Shown: positions 48,605 to 59,830, numbered from the stretch's first letter. The stretch is DNA of 64,000 nucleotides from Aotearoamyces nothofagi (GCA_015345905.1 JADDTR010000002.1:1364001-1428000), one strand, 5' to 3'. The notes: generated from the letters alone by a model not told the origin. Numbers and translations are program-made.

Positions 48605-48960
48605 GAGGTCTAATTGAAGCTGGTGCTCAGAGCAAGCTTGTGGAGCCATCGTTTGAGGTATATGATGGATGCATCCACCAATGGGCCGACACAGTCATTG
48701 GCAAGTACACTTCATACTCTTGTGGTATGGATGAGCAGATTGTCGTACTTGGAGCGGAAATCAGATCCGCGCGAGCTGGTATACGAGCCAAGAACTTGGC
48801 ATTGCATTCTTTTCTCAGGAAATGGCAAAATCAATTAGAGCTGGAGTCGATGATACGCTTAAATGTCGTAAAAGTATTCATGAAATTGTCCCGGCTCGAG
48901 AAAGATTTGTCATTGTGTCAAGTCGGAACAATGGAATGGTCCATAGGATTGTCGATCTAG
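48605..48960 (+). pseudogene. Open frame without start codon, possible gene fragment
   Basis: The frame reads LIEAGAQSKLVEPSFEVYDG, then CIHQWADTVIGKYTSYSCG, and continues to a stop at 48960, with ordinary globular-protein composition. No ATG occurs before about 48726, and no convincing upstream exon joins to it. It could be the last exon of a decayed gene. I do not recognise a family. Confidence 0.25.
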
Positions 48961-49260
48961 ACTAGAACTGAAGGGGAGGTCTCTCGCGGCAGTTTGATGG
49001 AAGCCATTGGTTTGTTTATCGTCAACTAGCTACAGTGAAAGGATGGATGGGCATAAGTTCTATTTTGGTATAAGCAAGTCATCGAGAGGACTACCATTAG
49101 GTCCAGCCAAACCAGACAATCACGCGAACAGGTCCCTTAAAAGCCGATATATTTACACGGTCTATTTATAGAGCTGAAGAAACCTTCGCGCACCCTGCGG
49201 GAATATCGCTATACATGAAGCAAAGTCTACCTGTCCAACAAACGCCGGCGATCGTCCCGC

Positions 49261-49998
49261 TTAAGCAAAATACAAAGCACCACCCAGGACCATCGCACCC
49301 CAAACAGGTGCGGCAGTCTTCATGGCCCCACTACTGGAGGTGCTAGTGCCTGTAGAAGAAGTAGAGGTAGAGGATTTTGTGCTCGATTTTGTGCTTGATA
49401 TACTGGTCGTAAAGCTTCCAGTAGCCGTAGCAGCACTGGATGCAGCGCTTGCCTCGCTCAATGCAGCCGACTTCGCACTTCCAGTAGCAGTTGCTGCGAC
49501 TGACTCTGCACTACTAACGGCTGCACCCGCTGCAGATGTTGCTGTTGCGATGGCACCGGAGGCGTATGAGAGAGCGGTTTCAACACCTCCGGATGCATAT
49601 GATGCTGCTGTCTCGATAGCTCCGCCTGCTACTGATGTTGCACTGTATTTAGAATAAACGTTAGCAATGGAAGGATCTAAAGAGATGTACAACTGGGTGG
49701 GGAAATAAACATACGTGTTGAATGCTCCTGCTGCTGCACTAGTTGCTGTGGAGAAGGCCCCTCCAGCTGCGGATTCAGCACTACGCGAACGTTAGCATGT
49801 TGTGAAGATCGGCCAATGCTTGATGACTTTTGTTGGGACATGTACTTACGTCTCAATTGCTCCTCCGGCAACACTCGTAGCAACGCCGACTGCGCTCGTA
49901 GCTTGACCCAGGGCAGAGTCGACGACGCTCCCGACGTCGACCTGAGCTGTAGAGAGGGCCGCGAGGGCAGCGACGACAGAGATGATTTGGAAACGCAT
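49261..49998 (-). CDS. GPI-anchored Ser/Ala-rich cell-surface protein (copy A)
   Basis: Three exons (minus): 49998-49850, 49780-49715 and 49642-49261; 198 residues. A signal peptide (MRFQIISVVAALAALSTA) is followed by a Ser/Ala/Thr/Gly-rich body with repeats of ATSVAGGAIET and SYASG type. A Ser/Thr tail and a C-terminal hydrophobic segment (APVWGAMVLGGALYFA) after SSSGAMKT fit a GPI-attachment signal. Introns of 69 and 72 nt both interrupt after an AC dinucleotide, between Thr and Ala codons, as if exons arose by duplication. It is closely related to the gene at 51357-52130, which shares the SAESVAATATGSAKSAALS segment. Likely cell wall or plasma-membrane surface; no enzyme domain. Confidence 0.85.
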
Positions 49999-51356
49999 GC
50001 TGAAAGTTGGGAAATTGGATTTACGGATAACGAAGTGTGACTTGATTAAAATCTGGTTTGAGTTAACGTACGAGGACTGTTGTAGACGGTAGATGAGAGA
50101 CGTGAGGATGAGAATAACAGCTGTAGTCCTAGAACTTTTATATTACGCTGACGATCAGGATCATCGGTAGTGGCTCAGATACAGCACAACACGTCCAGGT
50201 GCGCCACAGTCAGACCTCGTCACGGACATGACGTGGGACATGAGCCTCTTTTCGGCATCCACGGGAGACTCTTACTGTATTGTACGTTAGTCTTGAATCA
50301 TGCTTATGTGACTATAAATAGAGAATCCGAATGCTGTGGCTCGCAATGCCTTTGTCACGCGAAACAGCGATGGGCAGCTTTTTGAAGGCGCAGTGGAAAC
50401 ACAGCTAATCGGACAACTCTATGAGTTTATAGAGTGGAGACGGGGAGGTTTGAAGAGGCGGGATTCGGGACTCGGGTACGACTGAGCCACGACTGACTTC
50501 CCAGCGATTGCCTGCGCCCCGTTCCGCGTGCTGGAACGCCTCAGCCGAAACTTGGCACTTGGCAACTTGTCTGAAGTAGATTATTGGTCATGTGATTCGC
50601 ATGCCCGTCATGAAAACGAAATGTGAGGCCCCTGAATCTAATACGAAAATCATCACAGGAGAGATTACTGTAGTCTCCGCTAGAATGACAAGTAGCTGTT
50701 TACCACCTGTAAATAGTACAACCCCCCCCCCTCTGAATAATTATTTAGCGTCTCGCCGCTGATTGAAACGAGGAGGTCACTAACACACTGCGCTGTTCAG
50801 GGAGTTGCATTATTTTTAGGCAGTGCCATCGCCAATCTCCAGGGCATTAATCACTGATCCTACAGGGCTCTTCAGCAATGCCGATCAAACATTTCAAAGT
50901 ACGCTAAATTGCTAGTCAAGGGAAACTGGAGAACTTTCTGTTTCTTTAGCTATTGTGCTGGATACCATAGTAGTTCGTTAGAACTGTTCGAATTTATATT
51001 TTCTAGGCGTGAAAGAGATGTGGAATGGAATATTGAGAACACCTTTGAAATATTATTTAAAAGGAGATACAGCACAAAGTCTTATATAAGGGGAGGTAGT
51101 GTTCAACCCGCATCCTCTTCTGTGCATCCAAAACTCATTGGCACAGGATCTATCCATTCTGCAGAGGTTGCAAGGAAAGAATTGTTCATTTCGTCTAATG
51201 CGTAATATGTGTGATATCCTATTTATATGCTATGCTATGCTCTATATCCAAAGTTAAAAAGACCGACATCATGCTCAGTGGGGATTTTGTTAGTATGAGA
51301 CCAGCGCAACCTTCAAATCCATCCAGCCATCCATCCATCCAAATCCGTCCTCCCGC
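49999..51356. other. Spacer between the two GPI-anchored protein genes
   Basis: About 1.36 kb. It carries the promoter of copy A, a C10 homopolymer near 50722-50731 and an open frame at 50909-51205 without recognisable similarity. No RNA gene or repeat family is seen. Confidence 0.5.
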
Positions 51357-52130
51357 TCAAGACAAATACAAAGCACCGCCCAAGACCACAGCTCCCCATG
51401 CTGGCACCGCCATCCTCATTCCTGAACTGACGCTGGTCGAGTTACTGCTGCTCGTAGCACTCGAGCTGCTCGAACTAGTCGTCCATGTCGCGCTAGCAGC
51501 GCTGGCCGCGCTCAGCGCCGCCGACTTTGCACTGCCAGTTGCCGTTGCAGCAACGGACTCAGCACTTATGAGCGCCGAGTTGACTGCCGCAGCCACTGTC
51601 GAGGTTGCACCGTTAGCATTGCCCCAGCCGTCGTTGGCTGTCGCTGTGTTGGCGGCCTCAGCTGAGTATGTGTACCCTTGCCCCCCTTGCCCTCCTGAGC
51701 CAACGCTGGTTGCCGCTTCGTATGTGTCTGCGACTGCGGTTTGAGTTTCAGCACTGTATCTGTAGAGAAGCAGATGTTAGTGAAGTTGCGTGCACTCTAG
51801 AGGCAGCGGACTGCGTGGTGTTCATACACTTGTGTTTGGTATGATTCTCCGGAGTCAGCACTGTATACAGAGGAGCAGATGTTAGTAAAGTTGGCCTCAC
51901 TTGTGGGATAGCGGATGAAACCTTCATGGGAGTAAGACTTACGTTTCTGTGGCTGCGGCTGCGTCTGCGGTGGCTGTATCAGCGGTATCATAGGAATCAG
52001 AGACGGCAGAGACGGCAGAGTAGTCACCACTACTCCCAGTATCGCTTCCACTGTTGCTTCCGCTGTCTCCCTGCTGAGCTACCGCAACGGCTGCGAAGAG
52101 AGCGAGAAGAGACAGGGGTTGGAAACGCAT
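51357..52130 (-). CDS. GPI-anchored Ser/Ala-rich cell-surface protein (copy B)
   Basis: Three exons (minus): 52130-51943, 51860-51828 and 51753-51357; 205 residues. The signal peptide is MRFQPLSLLALFAAVAVAQQ. The body is Ser/Asp/Gly-rich (GSNSGSDTGSSGDYS) and then Ala/Thr-rich, sharing SAESVAATATGSAKSAALSA with copy A. A Ser-rich stretch and a C-terminal hydrophobic tail (VPAWGAVVLGGALYLS) indicate a GPI anchor. Exon 2 is only 33 nt; its donor was set at GTATGA because this alone carries the frame into exon 3. The copies share orientation, signal-peptide start MRFQ and intron phase, so they are tandem paralogues about 1.4 kb apart. Confidence 0.85.
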
Positions 52131-52285
52131 GTTGAAGTGCTGAACAGGCAGAGTGTAACGACAAGGGACGTGAGGTAGATGGAACGGGATATCTGGATGA
52201 TTGTTGGTCTGTCTTCTGTTTGGGGTAAATCTCCTGTACAAAGATACAGACAGGGAGAGAGATGGAGATAGAGTTGTGTTCAAGG

Positions 52286-52337
52286 TTGTAGATTGGAGAG
52301 ATGGAGATTGGAGATATGGAGATTGGAGATATGATGA
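52286..52337. repeat. GGAGATTGGAGATAT tandem repeats in the copy B leader
   Basis: Three imperfect units of about 15-16 bp (GATGGAGATTGGAGATAT type) lie about 160-210 bp upstream of the start codon of GPI-anchored protein copy B, within its probable 5' UTR or core promoter. Confidence 0.7.
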
Positions 52338-53640
52338 TTTTCTTCCTGGCATTCCAGATCATAGCGACTGTACTTATAGCATGAAGCTCGATATTTACAC
52401 TACCTGTATCCATAGAGACCGCGATGCTCCAAGCAACAGTCGTCATGACCGTGACGTATAACATGAGCCTCTCGACACCATTACGCAGCGCGTTAGGCTC
52501 AGACGACGCTGGATCTGAGCGAAAGAGCGTCGCAACTCAAGCTTTGCTAGGACAACCATTCTCCGTACAGTAGTAGTGAGAAGTAGCAGCTCGACGACAA
52601 TGGCATCAACGACAGCAGCGCCGTTCCCCAAGCAATCCTCGCGCTCGCGGCATCCACTCGCTGGCCGGAGTTGTCGTCTGAGTGGCTGTACGGGCGCCCG
52701 CTGTAAAGGCGGCCCTCGCCGGCGCAACCGGGACCCCACTCCGCGCGCAGTTTCCGTCACGTGACTGCCATTTCGAGGCCGAGACGCGTCAGCGTCAGTA
52801 GAGAGACGACAGTCTCGCCATCCACTTCATCCACCTCATCCACCTCCACCGGGGCGACAACGGGTCTCCAGAGTACCTTCAACTCTGCTCGAGTCGCCAT
52901 GGCAACTCTATTAACTCGGCATCAGTCTGTGATGTGCTCGCGGCTATGGCAACCGGGAGTTCACGAGTTCGCGCAGAAGGAAGTCGCGCATGATTCCCAC
53001 AACTGTGCCATGAAAAGGTCAACTCATAACTTTGCTTTATGGCTATTGAATCGTCCATCTAGAATTACTCATTGTTCTATTCTTAGATTGGCAACGCTAA
53101 GCCCCAAATGGCAGCTCAGCCCTGCCCAAAAGCCTTGTAGAATGCCAGAACAGTTGGTGCATATTCCATCGCCACCCTAGGCTTATGTGAGATGTCAGGA
53201 CTTTCTTTCCTCTTGGCTTGGAAGCCCATACCGGTCAACTGGTAGTAAGATGGGCCAAGTCAGCTAAGCATTAACGAATGTAAGATTGTCCATAATCCCT
53301 TTTATCTCGGCGCCCTCCTCACTTGTGGCTCTAGCTAGAAGTCTCCTCCTCAAGCGACTTTTCCGGATGTATGAGAAACCAGAAACATATAGAATAGCAT
53401 TTATGTCTTGTTCTCGTTTATATAGTGCCGTGATCAAGCAAGTTATGTCATCTTAGCCATGACTGAGGAGGATTTAGGAGAGAGCTAAGAGTGGTAAATA
53501 TCATGCTTCGCTCGAAACGAGTTTTTTGATTCAGCAACGACGTACTCCTTACACAAGTACTGGAAGCAATGAAAGAGAGGTGATATGAAGGCCAACCTTT
53601 GCACAACTATTTGCTTCAAATACCTAACTCCATTAAAAAC

Positions 53641-54151
53641 ATGCTTAATACTCTCTACCTACTGTTGTTGATCAGTCCTTTCATCCGTCTAGCTCTATCT
53701 CTTCAAATCTGACTGCTGTTGGTAGGAATTATTCTGGCGTCATTATTGTTTATAATGACAGTGCCCCGACAGCCATTGATGTACAGAATTCAACAAGCTG
53801 CAGTGGCCTTATAATACGTTATATCTCTCGGCCACCAATATTATCAGCCAGTCGTCTATCAGTAGCGCAGACAGTAAGACGAGTTTAGATAGTAGCGTTT
53901 TGATACCAGCTAATTTGACAAGTGCAACAGATATACCGAGTGCAATAGCAAGCAATACCTGGACATTAGCTAGGATCGCACTTTCATGCAGCTTACAGAT
54001 AGTGCTAGAAAGCAGAATAGATATAAGCACAGCCCCTTTAATCGGTATAGTGCAATTGCAGCTACTTGCAGTGTCGACACCAAGTGCTTCTGCTCATGTA
54101 CAAGTACATGCTATATCTAAACTCGCTGTTGGACAGGGGAATAATATATAG
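53641..54151 (+). pseudogene. Possible decayed Ser/Thr-rich secreted-protein gene
   Basis: An ATG at 53641 opens a signal-peptide-like frame, MLNTLYLLLLISPFIRLALS, which stops soon after. Other frames downstream read Ser/Thr-rich segments (for example SADSKTSLDSSVLIPANLTS and SATDIPSAIASNTWT) up to 54151. These pieces do not join by convincing splice sites, so I regard the stretch as a likely remnant rather than a working gene. Confidence 0.25.
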
Positions 54152-55121
54152 TAGAAGCAATTAATCCGATGACTTCTTCTATCGTCCTTCCTAATTCGTG
54201 ACACCTCTCCCTGATGTTAATCTCGGCAAGCCTTGACCTTCCTTGAGAAAGCTCATCTCCGAGCCGTTCTCGCCAGATCCATAACCGGCACTCCTACGAG
54301 GTTAAAGTACCCAAATTACAAAGATTGCAATATTCCTATAATACGCTGATCTTAAAGTCTTGTGCACATGTCAGCGTATGATAAATCAACCCACAACATC
54401 TAGAGTTCGGTCGAGATATTTTACCGTTCAGCGATCACGAGCTGATAACCGAGTTTAAAACAGACAAGCTTTGATAGCTGTGTAAACAGTAATAGTATAT
54501 ATCAATCAGCATCAGTCTATCTTGCGTCTACAGTTCTATATCTCCTGATATCGGCCTTTGCCGCCCCTCACCTTCCCTGTTCTCCGCATTTTATATATGA
54601 GCATTGAAGTGCCGATCTGAGGTACCACTCTAAAATGGACGACACTACCTCTCTTAACTGATGACTGTATCAGAGAACAACAACACCCCGTCCTCATAAA
54701 GGTGAAGTAACTGCCGCGGGATGTGGCGGCTACCCCACCCTACCCCGCGACCAGCTGACGCACAGTCAGCCGTGCCTCTTTTTCATCTCTCGTAAGAGCA
54801 TTTCCTGGCAGCTATGATAGGAGACGTGATCTCGAGCACGCAGGGACGCGTCACCAACATACATAACCTCTCCTTTAGCCTGTCGTGGTAAATAGGAAAT
54901 GAGGGGAATGCCAAAAAATCCGGGGAATGGCTTGCTGAGAGTGTCCGTAGAAGTGGGGAATGGCAATTGTAATACTAATGGACCTCGGACCCCTCAGAAA
55001 ATCTATAAATTGGCTAATGGGTATCTCATGGAATATATAAATAGTAGGTCAGGACACACGGTTAAGCCTTCAAAGGTACAACTGCCAAAGTCGCTCTTTC
55101 ATGTCATTTCCATCTATCAAG

Positions 55122-56550
55122 ATGGTCTCCTTCCACCCTATCCTCGTCCTTGCCTTTGTAGCAACCACTCTGGCTACGATCCCTCTTTCGGATCCTTCAG
55201 ATGTGATTCTCGCCAGCGACTGGGCGTCCGACAACGCGATTGTCCCCGACTATCAAGACAGCCCATTTCTTAGTTCTCAACCTTCTGATATCATTGCTGC
55301 TTACAGCTACGATGACACCAGCGTTGCCCTAGCACATTCTGTGTACACAACTTCTGAGAACCAGACGACTGTGATTATGGCTGCCAACGCGGAGCTGAAC
55401 CTTTCCTATGTGGATGTGATTAAGTTTGGATATGCATCTGATCTTGTCGAGTCGTCCTTCTATGGCTTCAATGCAGCAATCAACGTGGTAGGTTTCTGTA
55501 TAACTGGAATGTTTTGATTCATATCTCTAACGACTCCAGGCCAATGCTACTACAGCCTACTTTGACCATATAAATGTGACCGCCCACAACGGCGCGGCCA
55601 ATATCTACCTCTACGGCACAGATACTGTAGGCTACATCTCCAATGCCTGGCTCTACAGTTCCGGCCCTGTCAGCCACGGCATCTATGCTTCAGGAAACGC
55701 CACAGCATATGCGTCCCATGTCCACCACTTTTCAGGCGGGAAGCGCTCTTCTTCCTTCTCTGGCGACTCTCCTGCCGGCTACGTCTACGTTTCCGACTCT
55801 TACGCTCACGCAGCTGGTATTGGAAGCGCGAGTTTTTACGCTCTAGGCTCCATTTATGCCGACAATGTAGTTGCAATTAGTGAAAATGGGCCTACGGTCT
55901 TCATGGACGGTGCGCAGATCGCCGAACTGACAAATTGCGAGACAACCGCAGGTCTTCTCGGGGGTGTTGCGATTTTTAGTTCAGCGATCCGTACCTCGGG
56001 CGCTGTCCTGAAACTGACAAATTCTAAATTAACCGCGATCGGCGGCACCTGGCCTGGAGTGTGGTTCGGAAACACCATCATCAACGTCTCGATCACGGCT
56101 TCGGAGATCAACACCGATTCTGGAGTGCTCGTCGTTGCAAACTACTCCCAGATCACCCAGGACTTCGACCACTATGCCGACTACAACGACAATTCCGCCC
56201 TGCAGCCCGCCGAAGTCTTCGTCAGTGTCGCAGAGTCAGATCTTAGCGGCGATCTCGTGCCTTACAACGGCAGCTACATCTCATGGAGCCTGGCCTCGTA
56301 CAGTTCCTGGACTGGGACTGCGTATTCTGGTTACGGAGACTCCTTCGTCGATGTCTCTCTTGACCAAACCTCGAACTGGACATTGACAGCGGCAACGACT
56401 GTTCAGAACTTGACGGATGCGGATACGACGCTTAGCAATATTTATGGTGGAGGTTTTGATCTTTATTATAATTCTAGTGCTCTGCTGAATGGTTGGTTGG
56501 CTGGCCAGACCGTCTCTTTGTCTGGTGGGGGAGAAGCGATACCATATTGA
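55122..56550 (+). CDS. Secreted repeat-rich protein, probably a beta-helix or adhesin-like fold
   Basis: Two exons, 55122-55487 and 55540-56550, 458 residues; the 52-nt intron is GTAGGT to CTCCAG with a CTAAC branch. The signal peptide is MVSFHPILVLAFVATTLA. An in-frame ATG 21 bp upstream is possible, but the ATG at 55122 has better context (AAGATGG) and a cleaner signal peptide. The mature protein has many short strand-like repeats with Asn/Ser/Gly/Tyr (YGTDTVGYISNAWLYSSG, GHIYASG-type turns, several NxS/T sequons), typical of right-handed beta-helices. No catalytic residues of known polysaccharide lyases are evident. I would guess a wall-bound or extracellular glycoprotein; the family is not recognised by name. 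Confidence 0.85.
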
Positions 56551-57005
56551 TCGTCCCGACAAAACTCGGCAGTAATAACTGCCATTAGAGCGGGCAAGTT
56601 TAAATTCTATATCTTAGTATATATTTAAATCTAATCATCTAATTTAAATGCTATTAGTAGAATTAGTATGTCTCAAGTGGTTATTATTCAACATTCATAC
56701 CGTTCAAATCAAATCAAATAATCTCCTGGCTCTCATCCAGGGCAAAGAAGTGATCCCACATAAGTAATATTGAAGACATGTTAGGGCATGACTGAAAAGA
56801 ATACCACCTTCGAGGGAAGGTAGTAATGGCCTAACTAATCACTCTCTCATATCCAAACGCTTTTCTTCTCCTTTTCTTTCTATGTACTCACATTCCTGAG
56901 CAAAGAACACATTATTAGATCCCAGCATGGGAAACAAGACAAGACAAGACAAGACAAGACTGCAAGATCAAAAGCTTCCCCCGCCCTAGACCTCACTCTC
57001 TCTCC
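56551..57005. other. Convergent 3' spacer
   Basis: A 455-bp tail-to-tail space, AT-rich near 56600-56660, with a pentanucleotide microsatellite at its right part. No gene is seen. Confidence 0.55.
56936..56960. repeat. ACAAG pentanucleotide microsatellite
   Basis: Five perfect copies of ACAAG, in the 3' flank of the Cys-rich secreted protein gene. Its length is likely variable between strains. Confidence 0.85.
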
Positions 57006-58329
57006 TTATTTCGGCAAAACCGCCGAAACACCCTTCACGCACGCGATCTCCTGGAACCTGTACGCCTTGCAGTTGTTCGCGTTGTCCGACATGCCCAGAT
57101 GCGCCATCTGTGCTATCGGCCCCATCGGACACGGTGCGGAGATGCCCTTTGCGGGACCTGCGCCTGCAGCGAGGCGCAAGCAGAGGGAGCAATCGCCGAA
57201 GAAGCAGAAGGGCTCGGCGGTGAAGATTGCAGCCAGGCTGGTGGAGCTGGATTTTGTTAGGTGGGATATCTCTTAGACGGTTTCTCTTCTTTTTCTCTTT
57301 TGCTTATCTTTAGGAGAAGGTGAAATTGGACGAGACAGGGAAGATGGATAGAACAGAGTTGGAGAGTGGATAGACGGGGTGAATTGTAATAGGGGATAAA
57401 TAGAAGAGAGTGACAGGCATACCTAGCTGGTGCAATCCCCATATGCGGTACCAGGTTCCCGAACCAGCCCGGCCCCGAAGTAGCTCTGCCTCCCATCTGG
57501 TCCTGCAGCGCCCAAGTGCCGTCGCTAGGCACGGGAGTACCGAGACTCTCGTCACAGTTTGCGGTAGTTTTGCAGACCTACACTCTCATCCGTCCGTTTA
57601 GATACAATTTCACAAGAAGAGAGAGGGAGAAAGAGAGAGAGATGCTTGCCCTGAAGATCAAATTGTTGATGTCCCCACCAGACTGGTAGACTTCGCTGCC
57701 AGCTTCGCGGCCCAGGGGCAGCCCGTTGACGTCCGTGAGGGTGTAGCATTGGCCGTATTTAATACCAAGATTGTCTTTGCCGGCACAGACATAGTCTTTG
57801 CTGCATTTAAGGCTTGTTGTGTCTCTGTCTATGATCGGTTCCGGGGTCGGAGGCGTGGGAGGCGTGGGGGGAACTGGTACCTGGCACTTCCCATTGAGCC
57901 ATATATGGCCCGCCGAGCAGCAGCTCCCAGTGGTCGTTTTGGCATCAAACGAGTATATGTCGCCTTCATCGCAGCACTTTCCTTCCTTGGGGAAGAGGGA
58001 ATCGGTGATGAAGTTGGTACCGAGGTCGCAGCAGGCGTCGTAGCCGGTTTTGGGATTGGTGTCTGGGACGGAGGGTTAGTGGATGGCTGTAGTGGTTGTT
58101 GGATGGGAGTTCTTTTACAGATGGTGCCGACACAGATCACGCAGTCCCATTTGCCGTTGCTACCTTTGACGGGTGTGAGTTTCACAGTCTCTGTCGAGAG
58201 CTTCTCGCAGAATTCGATGGCTTGCTTTTCCTTTGGGTCTGGGGCCGGCGATGCTTCGGGCTCACAGGCAGCGCAGGCGGCAAGCGCTTGGCCTGTAATA
58301 AGGGCTAGAGAGAGGGCGGAGATTCTCAT
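57006..58329 (-). CDS. Secreted cysteine-rich protein, unknown family
   Basis: Four exons (minus): 58329-58119, 58062-57650, 57577-57423 and 57246-57006; 339 residues. A signal peptide (MRISALSLALITGQALA) is followed by 23 Cys, including three CC pairs (YDACCDLG, GKCCDEG, GSCCSAG), a PPTPPTPPTPEP linker, and a C-terminal block with FCFFGDCSLC and ending VSAVLPK. Reading straight through exon 1 would give a shorter Pro-rich protein; splicing at ATCT/GTAAAA with a CACTAAC branch and CCCAG acceptor instead keeps the cysteine pattern. Intron 2 has a GC donor (AGG/GCAAGC to GTGTAG). Intron 3 is 176 nt. The paired cysteines suggest a disulphide-rich extracellular protein, perhaps a secreted effector or wall protein. 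I do not recognise a catalytic domain. Confidence 0.8.
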
Positions 58330-59195
58330 ACTGGCGAGTGTAAGGGATGTTTGCTTAGATAGAGCAATTTCTTATAGAGGCCTCAGTAAAAAGATCTTGC
58401 TGGATAATAGAAGGTTGCTTGCCGTCCAAGATGACTGAGGAGCCAGTCTTTATATCTTTTCCATTCTGATGGGAAGTTACAGTCGTCACCACTAAGGGTT
58501 TAGGCGGAGCTGTGTTCTGATTGTTAGTGATTTCTCTGCTGAGAGTTCAAGATAGGCGTCCTAAGGCTCACCTAACAGAGCTGAAATCTACGATTTAGGA
58601 ATGGGTTTCACATTACTGATGCAAGGTAGCTAATACTTGTACTGGTAGCTTAGCAGCCTCTCAGCCGATACTTGTTGCACCGTCAAGGCATTCCGCTGAT
58701 TTAGCTGAGGACTTAACAACTGCTATGAACAAGATCAAAATACAGGAGGCTTAGAAGAAAAGATGAGTAGACGAGAATCTCTTGTCGGTCCCTCCGATAA
58801 TAGCCCCAAGAGTGCCAGTGGAGTGCCATCTGTTGATCAATCTGTGCTTGTCATGTGGCTTGTGCCTGTGTAATGACATACATGATCGAGACTCTGCTGG
58901 CTCTCGGGAGGCTACTGCCGGAGGGGCCGATCATCATAGTCTGCCTCCTCATAGTACCACAGCCTAGATTACCTTATAGAAAGCCACGCTCACCAAATAT
59001 TTTATAGTTCCATATACCAAGGCATGGCAAATTGTACTATAGTATTTTATTATCAGGCCAAATGCACGTTAAAACTCAAGGATCGCGTTCTCTCGCCTTA
59101 ACTTACATGAAAGGAATCGGCGAGTTGAAAAAACACCATTGGCGGTAAATTACCAGTCTCAAGCATAATTTTTAACGTTTATTCGGCTGAATAGC
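58330..59195. other. AT-rich intergenic region
   Basis: About 870 bp. It carries the promoter of the Cys-rich gene. A frame starting at 58763 (MSRRESLVGPSDNSPKSASG) stops within 40 codons; it might be a decayed exon of the gene fragment to the right, but no splice chain holds. Nothing else is supported. Confidence 0.4.
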
Positions 59196-59830
59196 ATGGT
59201 ACAGGTTATCCGTCGGCAATCGATGTATATGCAAGGCAAGATAATGTGCATCGTATTCCACATCACACTGAACCCCAGCTGAACCCTGAACTATGCTGCA
59301 GGTCGATGTTCCCCGGACGAGTGCAGATCACCAATGAATTGAGTATTGCGCAAGCCTCTGAAGCATCACCGGTGTCTGTCTGCAGGATGATAGAAGAAGG
59401 AAAGTTATGCTTGGCATTTCTCGATGAACTTTACGCGGTCATCTCCGAGACCTTCTTGAAGACTTTGACGCGTGTCTTGGAATTCACCTACAGAGTGGTT
59501 GATTTAGGACCAGCTCTTGTTGCCCTTACTTTAAAAGAGGCAGAAGCCTTCGTACTAGGAAGAGGTTTGCTATCATTGGATCGCCGGTGCAGGTATATCC
59601 TGTAGCATATGTTGATGCAAATCCTACTTAGCGGTATACTTCAGAGTGCTCTGAGTCGGGCAGTCTGTGTTGTACAGCACTTTCAACAGAAGGAGAGTCC
59701 AGAAGCTCAAAAAGCGACTGAAACCAACTCATTAGATGCTATCCAGATCAGCAGACAGTCTATGAGAATGGTTTCTACTGTACCGTGTATGGTAGACTTC
59801 GAGTACACCTCGTTTGGATATGCCTTATAG
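59196..59830 (+). pseudogene. Gene fragment, possibly the C-terminal part of a regulator
   Basis: A frame opens after an AATAG acceptor-like site at 59195 and reads HGTGYPSAIDVYARQD, then NELSIAQASEASPVSVCRM and KTLTRVLEFTYRVVDLG to 59592. A 39-nt gap with GTATAT and CTACTTAG ends (59593-59631) contains the only stop; beyond it the same frame continues ILQSALSRAVCVVQHFQQKE and ends at 59830. The first in-frame ATG is at 59306. The helical, Leu-rich end is vaguely like the C-termini of AflR-type Zn2Cys6 factors, but no zinc cluster is found upstream. It is either a gene with unseen 5' exons or a remnant. Confidence 0.35.

Larger units (their letters stand above)
47822..49260. other. Intergenic region with inverted-repeat element and a gene fragment
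   Basis: About 1.4 kb. It contains the full inverted-repeat element (47969-48223), an open frame without start codon at about 48605-48960, and the 3' flank of the GPI-anchored protein gene. The remainder is non-coding. Confidence 0.55.
52131..55121. other. Long gene-poor region
   Basis: Almost 3 kb. The first 600 bp hold the promoter of copy B, including a TCACGTGA site near 52756. The stretch 53200-55100 becomes AT-rich and includes a possible decayed secreted-protein gene (53641-54151). Open frames around 52761-53180 have no support. No repeat family is recognised. Confidence 0.5.

Noticed and set aside
50909-51205. Plus-strand 98-codon frame
   Set aside because: No homology recognised and no good start context; kept only as part of the spacer description.
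52761-53180. Plus-strand 139-codon frame
   Set aside because: Ser/Thr-rich low-complexity start followed by random-looking sequence; no splice continuation, and it lies in a promoter region.
58590-59195. Zn2Cys6 cluster that might complete the 59196 fragment
   Set aside because: I looked for the CxxCxxxxxxC spacing in all plus-strand frames and did not find it; the few Cys codons (for example LCLSCGLCLC) have the wrong spacing.
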